This document shows positions 58,211-64,000 of a DNA stretch of 64,000 bases, in pieces. Source of the stretch: Nemertoderma westbladi (lineage: Eukaryota; Xenacoelomorpha; Nemertodermatida; Nemertodermatidae); the NCBI GenBank assembly GCA_032718475.1, contig JAUCBJ010008278.1, positions 1 through 64,000 of the forward strand, read 5' to 3'. Each line of letters starts with the position of its first letter. Positions within the stretch are counted from its first letter, which is position 1. Under the pieces are notes generated by a model, which did not search any database, was not told the DNA's origin, and saw only the letters and a list, made by a program, of their open reading frames with translations. The translations under genes and the position numbers were made by a program.

Positions 58211-59816
58211 CTAGTGACGGGCCTAGCGGCCCGATAAGGAACCGACTTTTTATTTCAAATAAAAGAGACAACGAGAATTAGTATAGAACTAATAATTATG
58301 TAAAAATACAATCATATTTCATACAATAATTATTAATAAATTCGATCTATTATTAGTTGCTCAATTCTAGAACAAAATCGACCTGCAACTAGTGAAGACC
58401 TCGTTTTGGAATTTCGAAAACACTCTGGTGCGATGCGCGATATCGTGTTTAGTTAATAAATTGAAAACTCCTTCAGTTCATGTGCAACCAGTAATAAGAA
58501 ATCGCGATAAATGTAATTAAATAAAAATTATTCTAGAAAAAATTTCCTCAAAAAGTATGAAGTCTTGGCATTGGTGACGCGAAACTAGGCAAGTGAGATT
58601 CAGGATATTGCGTTCATTATAAAAATCGAAAACGCTATCGAATTCCGTAAAGGCGTTAATAAAATACTGCAACTTTTTTGAAATTTGTAAAATTCTAGAA
58701 CTAGAAAAAATTAATTTTTGAACGGCGCTGTTTAGGGTTTCGAAACATGGATAGGCTGAAAGAGGACATCGAATTAAGTTGAAAAATGAAAACCCCATCA
58801 AATTTGGACAAAGCATTCCGGAGTTATAGCGGATCGAAAAAAATTGACCCCCCCCCCAGTCGCCAAAAATTTACAGTAATTTAAAATTTTGCAAAAAAAA
58901 TTTTTTGCGTTATTTTTGATGGCGAATCGATTGGCAGTACTGGCTACGAAAAATTTTTTTTTGAAATTTTTGGTCAGAAAAAAAAACATGGAAAAGTATA
59001 TTTTTAAAAAGATTTGATGTCTTTGCCTATGGTCAGAGAATGATCCAACTCTGTAACTTGGCAATCGCTCAAATCCATTCAGCTGAATGGCACAGTAGAG
59101 TAAACTAAAGTAAATTCCCTTTACAATGTTCTGAAGGGGAGACTGACAGAGAGTAATCCAACAATAAAACATTTTGCAATAATGTTGGTCTTAGCCTTAC
59201 AGAGTATCAGTATAAGGCTGAGTAAACATTCCACCTTATAAGCATACAGCCTCCACAGTATTAATGTTGGCATTAATGTAGCCGATACACTGTATACCTA
59301 ATAGTCATTCAGCAGGGGGAAGAGTTATTCAGCTGAGGCGGTAATAGATTGCAAACTAAACCAACCAGTTGGCAGCCTCATCGATTTATACTAAGCCTGT
59401 GTAGAACCACAAACTAAATCAACCAGTTAATATTTGCTTTGACAGAGTGTCCTAGGGCCTAAACAAACAGTATGGGTGTACTAAGTACAATAATCTTGGC
59501 AACCTCATCGATTTATACTAAGCCTTGTGTAGAAATCCATTACGTAAGCCATTTTTCATCACGACACCAGCTGTTATTGGTGATATTTTACCATTGCGCC
59601 TATGGCGTTTTTTCGTTTATGTCTATTTTTCGAGCCCACGGCTCATGGACGAAATAGCGGAACATACCAGAGACCTTAGAATCGCGGTATCCAGCCGCTG
59701 TGAAAATTTCATCAAAATCGTTAGAGTAGTTTTGGCTATAGATTAGCCAGCCAGTCAGCCAGCCAGTCAGCCAGTCAGCTAACAATTCTTACAGTAATGA
59801 ACCTCTCGGTTCCTAA
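58211..59816 (+). mobile_element. Array unit 22 (type A ends, mosaic interior)
   Basis: 1606 bp. About 59188-59410 switches from A interior to B-long interior (TCTTAGCCTTACAGAGTATC...), then returns to the shared 3' part, indicating recombination or gene conversion between types. Confidence 0.75.
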
Positions 59817-61258
59817 CTAGAGACGGCGTCAAGACGCCGTTAAGCAAGTCGGAAGTCATCAATCAAATATAAATTCCCTCAACAATGTTTACCTATGGTC
59901 AGAATGGAAGGGCTATTTACCTATGGTCAGAGAGAGATCCCACTCTGTAATTTGGCAATTGCTCAAATTCATTCAGTTGAATGGCACAGTAGAGTGAACT
60001 AAACTAAATTCCCTCAACAATGTTTGGCTATGGTCTGAAAGAACTAACAGTCATTCAGCTTGCACAATGTCAATCACCTACAGTATAAAACATTTAGAAT
60101 GCCACAGTGTGTATCCTGATACAGATAATAAGCAGTGATATATATATTTCAAACTATAATGTTAGTGTTAGCCTTACACAGTATCAGTATGAGGCTGAGT
60201 AAACATTCCACCTTATAAGCATACTGCCTCCACAGAATTAATGTTGGCCGAAAGATTTAAAAATAAAACAATTATTATTATTAGCAAGTCGTAGGACTTG
60301 ATTACTGTAAGAATTGTTGGCTGATTGACTGGCTGGCTGGCTGGCTGACTGGCTGGCTGGCTGGCTGGCTGATCTACAGCCAAAACTACTCTAACGATTT
60401 TGATGAAATTTTCACAGCGGCTAGATACCGCGATTCTAAGGTCCCTGGTATGTTCCGCTATTTCGTCCATGAGCCGTGGGCTCGAAAAATAGACATAAAC
60501 GAAAAAACGCCATAGGCGCAATGGTAAAATAACACCAATGACAGCTTGTTGATGGAATTTACATTTGATTGATGACTTCCGACTTGCTTAACGGCGTCTT
60601 GACGCCGTCTCTAGTAAATACAGTGCAATCCAATAGTACCCAACACACTGTGTAACTAACAGTCAATCAGCTTACACGTCAATTAACATAGAAGAGAGAG
60701 TAACCTTGTAGATCGCCATAGAAAGCATTGGGAAGAGTTATTCAGCTGAGGCTGTAATAGCCGGCTAACCCAGTGAATGATTATAAAGTTGGCACTGTAT
60801 GTACTTCCTTGTTAGGTGGCTCCCTATAGAATAGCAAACCAACCAGTTGATGTTTGTTTGCACAGAGTGGTTGGTAGGGCCTAAACAAACAGTATGGGTG
60901 TACTGAGTACAATAATCTTGGCAACCTCATCGATTTATACTAAGCCTTGTGTAGAAATCCATTACATAAGCCATTTTTCATCACGACACCAGCTGTTATT
61001 GGTGTTATTTTACCATTGCGCCTATGGCGTTTTTTTCGTTTATGTCTATTTTTCGAGCCCAGCGGCTCATGGACGAAGTAGCGGAACATACCAGGGACCT
61101 TAGAATCGCGGTATCTAGCCGCTGTGAAAATTTCATCAAAATCGTTAGAGTAGTTTTGGCTGTAGATCAGCCAGCCAGCCAGCCAGCCAGTCAGCCAGCC
61201 AGCCAGCCAGTCAGTCAGTCAACAATTCTTACAGTAATCAAGTCTAACGACTTGCTAA
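59817..61258 (+). mobile_element. Array unit 23 (type B, short) interrupted by a nested copy
   Basis: 1442 bp including a 334-bp insertion; without it 1108 bp, exactly the short-B size. Confidence 0.85.
60281..60614 (-). mobile_element. Nested, inverted, internally deleted type B element (334 bp)
   Basis: On the minus strand it runs 5'-CTAGAGACGGCGTC...CAAGTC-CTAC-GACTTG-CTAA-3'. It keeps ~55 bp of the 5' end and ~275 bp of the 3' part. Units 17 and 18 give the empty site: in element sense the host reads ATTTA|TAATAA, and the element sits exactly between A and T with no duplication or loss. Confidence 0.9.
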
Positions 61259-61320
61259 CTAGTGACGGGCCTAGCGGCCCGATAAGGAACCGACTTTTTA
61301 TTTCAAATAAAAGAGACAAC

Positions 61321-62284
61321 GAGCTCGGCTCGGTCTTGCACGATTGGGCACGATTTAGTTCGACTTGGTTTGATCGGCTCGGTTTGGCTCGATTAGGCTC
61401 GGCTCGGCTCGATCTGACTCGACTCAGCTTGATTCGGCTCAATCAGCTCGATTGGGTTCGACTCGGCTCGGTCCAGCTCGACTTGGCTCAATTGGGCTCG
61501 ATTCAGCTCAATCTGCTCGACTCAGCTCGAATCGGCTCAATTGGGATTGATTGGGCTTGACTCGGATCGATTTGGCGCAACTTGGCTCAGTCTGGCTCGA
61601 TTGGGCTCGACTTGGCTCGGTCCGGCTCAATTGGGCTCGACTAGGCTTGATTGGGCTCGACCCGGCTCGATTGGGCTCGACTCGATTCGATTTGGGCTTG
61701 ACTCGGCTCAGTCTGGCTCGACTCGGCTCGATTGGGCTCGACTCAGCTTGATTGGGCTCAATCCGGGCTCAATTTGGCGTGACACGGTCGACACGGCTCG
61801 GCTCGGCTCGGATCGGCTTGGCTCGGCTCGGCTCGGCTCGGCTCGGATCGGCTCGGCTCGGCTCGGCCCGGCTCGGCTCGGCTCGGTCTGAGTCGACTCA
61901 GCTCGATTCGGCTCGATTGGGTTCGACTTGGCTCGGTCCGGCTTGACTAGGCTCAATTGGGCTCGATTCGGCTCAATCGACACGACTCGGCTCGAATGGG
62001 ATTGATTGGGCTTGACTTGGCTCGATTTGGCTCAACTTGGCTCAGTCCGGCTCAATTGGGTTCGACTTGGCTCGGTCCAGCTCAATTGGGCTCGACTAGG
62101 CTTGATTGGGCTCGACTCGGCTCTATTGGGCTCGACTCGACTCGATTGGGCTTGACTCGGCTCAGTCTGGCTCGACTCGGCTTAATTGGGCTCAACTCGG
62201 CTCTGTTCGGCTCGATTGGGCTCGACTCGGCTTGATCACCTCGATTGGTTCTATTCGGCTCAATCGGTATGATTCGGCTCGATT
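61321..62284. repeat. Degenerate GGCTC satellite
   Basis: Includes a short purer stretch near 61794-61888. Confidence 0.9.
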
Positions 62285-62304
62285 GACACACGATGCTGGA
62301 AGGG

Positions 62305-62605
62305 TTAAAGCCAAACTCACGTGCTGCTCGAAGGGACAAAGTCAAACAGTGTGTCTATTATTTGATGTAACTCATGAGCTGCTCGAAGGGCGCAACATCA
62401 TATATCAAGGGACAAAGCAAAACTCACGTGCTGCTCGAAGGGACAAAGTCAAACAGTGTGTCTATTATTTGATGTAACTCACGCGCTGCTCGAAAGGCGC
62501 AAATACATTATATCGAAGGGTCAAAGCCAAACTCACGTGCTGCTCGAAGTGACAAAGTCAAACATTGTGTCTAATATTTGATTAACTCACGTGCTGCTCG
62601 AAGGG
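62305..62605. repeat. E-box-bearing repeats
   Basis: About six copies of CACGTGCTGCTCGAAGGG-type units, one with CATGAGCTGC and one with CACGCGCTGC. Confidence 0.75.
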
Positions 62606-63452
62606 CGCAACTACATATATCGAAACAAGCCCCTGTCTTGTATTTTAATTATAACAGAAATCCTTGCCTTCAGTACAAAATATCTAAAAATTAATTTACC
62701 TGAAGTATGGGTAACATTATAAATTCGCTTTTCACACACAGTAGTTAACTAAAGCAAATACCATTCAGGTTGACTGAATGATTTTATTAATGTTTGCCAT
62801 GCATAATGTACTATATTTGGGTCCCATGGCCCACCCCATTGAACAGCTTTGCTTACATCTGATAGAGAGTAATCCCAAATTAACTTCCCTCTACGAAAAT
62901 TATTTTAATTAAATACATACAACATAGCAGACAACTCTGCAATCAACAGTACGCAATAACTAAAATGGCATTCAGCTTACCAGCTATTCGCATTAAGCTA
63001 ATAGATATTCGATTTCATTCGATTCATTGAGTGTGTGAGGGCTATTGGGAGAGCAATCAGCTTATGATGTAATACATTAGAATCCCACGGCTTTTGTTTG
63101 CTTACTGTCTGAGTTGTAGAGTGAGGATAATACTTGGCAGAGAAAGCATTTCCTTGTTAGGTGGCCATTCCTATAGAATAGCATTACTAGGCTATCTCGA
63201 TCCATTTTTCATGAGTGCCAGCTGGTGTTTTTATCATTGCGCCTATGGCGTTTTTTCGTTTATGTCTATTTTTCGAGCCCACGGCTCATGGACGAAATAG
63301 CGGAACATACCAGGGACCTTAGAATCCGGTCAGCCAGCCGCTGTGAAAATTTCATCAAAATCGTTAGAGTAGTTTTGGCTATAGATTAACCAGCCAGTCA
63401 ATCAGCCAACAATTCTTACAGTAATGAACCTCTCGAACCTCTCGGTTCCTAA

Positions 63453-64000
63453 CTAGTGACGGCGTCAAGACGCCGTTAAGCAAGTCGGAAGTCGTCAATC
63501 AAAGGTAAGTTCCCTCAACAATGTTTACCTTTGTTCAGAAGGGAAGTGTTATTTATCTATGGTCAGAGAGAGATCCCACTCTGTAATTTGGCAATTGCTC
63601 AAATCCATTCAGCTGAATGACTCAGTAGAGTAAACTAAAGTAAATTCCCTCAGCCTCAACAATGTTTGCCTATGGTGTGAAGGGAATCTGACAGAGAATA
63701 ATCTTAGCCACTAAATGTCATTCACCTAACAAAGCATTTTGAATGCCGCAGTGATTAACCCAATACAGATAATAAGCAGTTATTTTTATATTTCAAACTA
63801 TAATGTTAGTGTAAGCCTTACAGAGTATCAGTATGAGGCTGAGTAAACATTCCGCCTTATAAGCATACAGCCTCCACAGTATTAATGTTGGCATTAATGT
63901 AGCCGATACACTGTATACCTAATAGTCATTCAGCAGGGGGAAGAGTTATTCAGCTGAGGCGGTAATAGATTGCAAACTAAACCAACCAGTTGGCAGCCTC
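63453..64000 (+). mobile_element. Array unit 25 (type B, long), cut by window end
   Basis: 5' end CTAGTGACGGCGTC: type B hairpin but with T at position 5, as in type A. The body follows units 7 and 12, with one sub-repeat block missing. Confidence 0.75.

Larger units (their letters stand above)
61259..63452 (+). mobile_element. Array unit 24 (type A, with GGCTC satellite)
   Basis: 2194 bp; satellite 61321-62284, then about six CACGTGCTGCT repeats. The 3' hairpin is preceded by a partial duplicate (GAACCTCTC before GAACCTCTCGGTTC). Confidence 0.8.
26324..64000 (+). mobile_element. Head-to-tail array of Helitron/Helentron-like non-autonomous units
   Basis: About 25 units, all plus-oriented except one nested copy. 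Intact junctions read CTAA|CTAG with no extra base. All share a ~400-500 bp 3' part (hairpin-like CGCC-TAT-GGCG, GAGCCCACGGCTC, TTTCATCAAAATCGTTAGAG, a CAGC/CAGT tetranucleotide tract, ACAATTCTTACAGTAAT) but differ in 5' part and in terminal hairpins (types A and B). No unit has a Rep-helicase ORF. The array continues past 64000. The left border is ATTTTA|CTAGTGACGG, again an A before the element. Confidence 0.75.

Overview
The window looks like transposon-dominated heterochromatin-like DNA from an invertebrate animal. I see no ordinary host gene. The evidence is a BEL/Pao retrotransposon, a Ty3/gypsy relic, a piggyBac-like TTAA element, another terminal-inverted-repeat DNA element, long satellites and a huge array of Helitron-like units. 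BEL/Pao elements are known only from animals. I cannot name the species.

Layout, 1-26323: a stack of nested elements. (a) 1-2619 is the 3' part of an LTR element running in from the left, ending in a 1.2 kb LTR. (b) A minus-strand Ty3/gypsy pol relic is now split into three pieces: 22525-22068 (RT to RNase H), 19110-18904 (RNase H) and 4453-3430 (integrase). (c) A DNA element with CCCGGGTTGAGA ends (19111-22067) split piece one from piece two. (d) A 14.45 kb minus-strand BEL/Pao element (4454-18903, 1.6 kb LTRs, target duplication TATTA) split piece two from piece three. It carries a small leader ORF, gag-protease, only the C-terminal tail of integrase (RT and RNase H are deleted), and a large extra ORF in the env position with an exonuclease-like N-terminal half and zinc knuckles. 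(e) Inside the BEL element sit a piggyBac-like TTAA element (11793-13346) and a solo LTR of the same family as (a) (7923-9122, duplication ACCGT), the latter interrupting the extra ORF. Beyond 22525 come a diverged ~150 bp repeat, a 17-bp minisatellite, a perfect 52-bp inverted repeat and an array of inverted CCAAT-like boxes.

Layout, 26324-64000: a head-to-tail array of about 25 non-coding units of 1.1-2.2 kb that continues past the window edge. Nearly every unit begins 5'-CTAG plus a hairpin and ends with a hairpin plus CTAA-3', so junctions read CTAA|CTAG with nothing between. Two end types exist. Type A has 5' hairpin CGGGCC/GGCCCG and 3' hairpin GAACC/GGTTC; type B has GGCGTC/GACGCC and CAAGTC/GACTTG. 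In each type the 3' end is complementary to a short motif just inside the 5' hairpin (GGTTCC with GGAACC in A; GACTTGC with GCAAGTC in B), so the ends covary. A 334-bp type-B copy inserted in reverse orientation at 60281-60614, inside another unit whose uninterrupted sequence exists elsewhere in the array, shows precise insertion between A and T without target duplication. This is Helitron/Helentron-like behaviour by rolling-circle-type elements. No Rep-helicase is present, so all copies are non-autonomous.

The most novel signals are the matched, two-type terminal hairpin code in the array together with its direct insertion evidence, and the exonuclease-like/zinc-knuckle ORF in the env position of the BEL element. 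All open frames inside the array and satellites are by-products of repeats and are not called as genes. Class assignments rest on my reading of motifs, not on any search.
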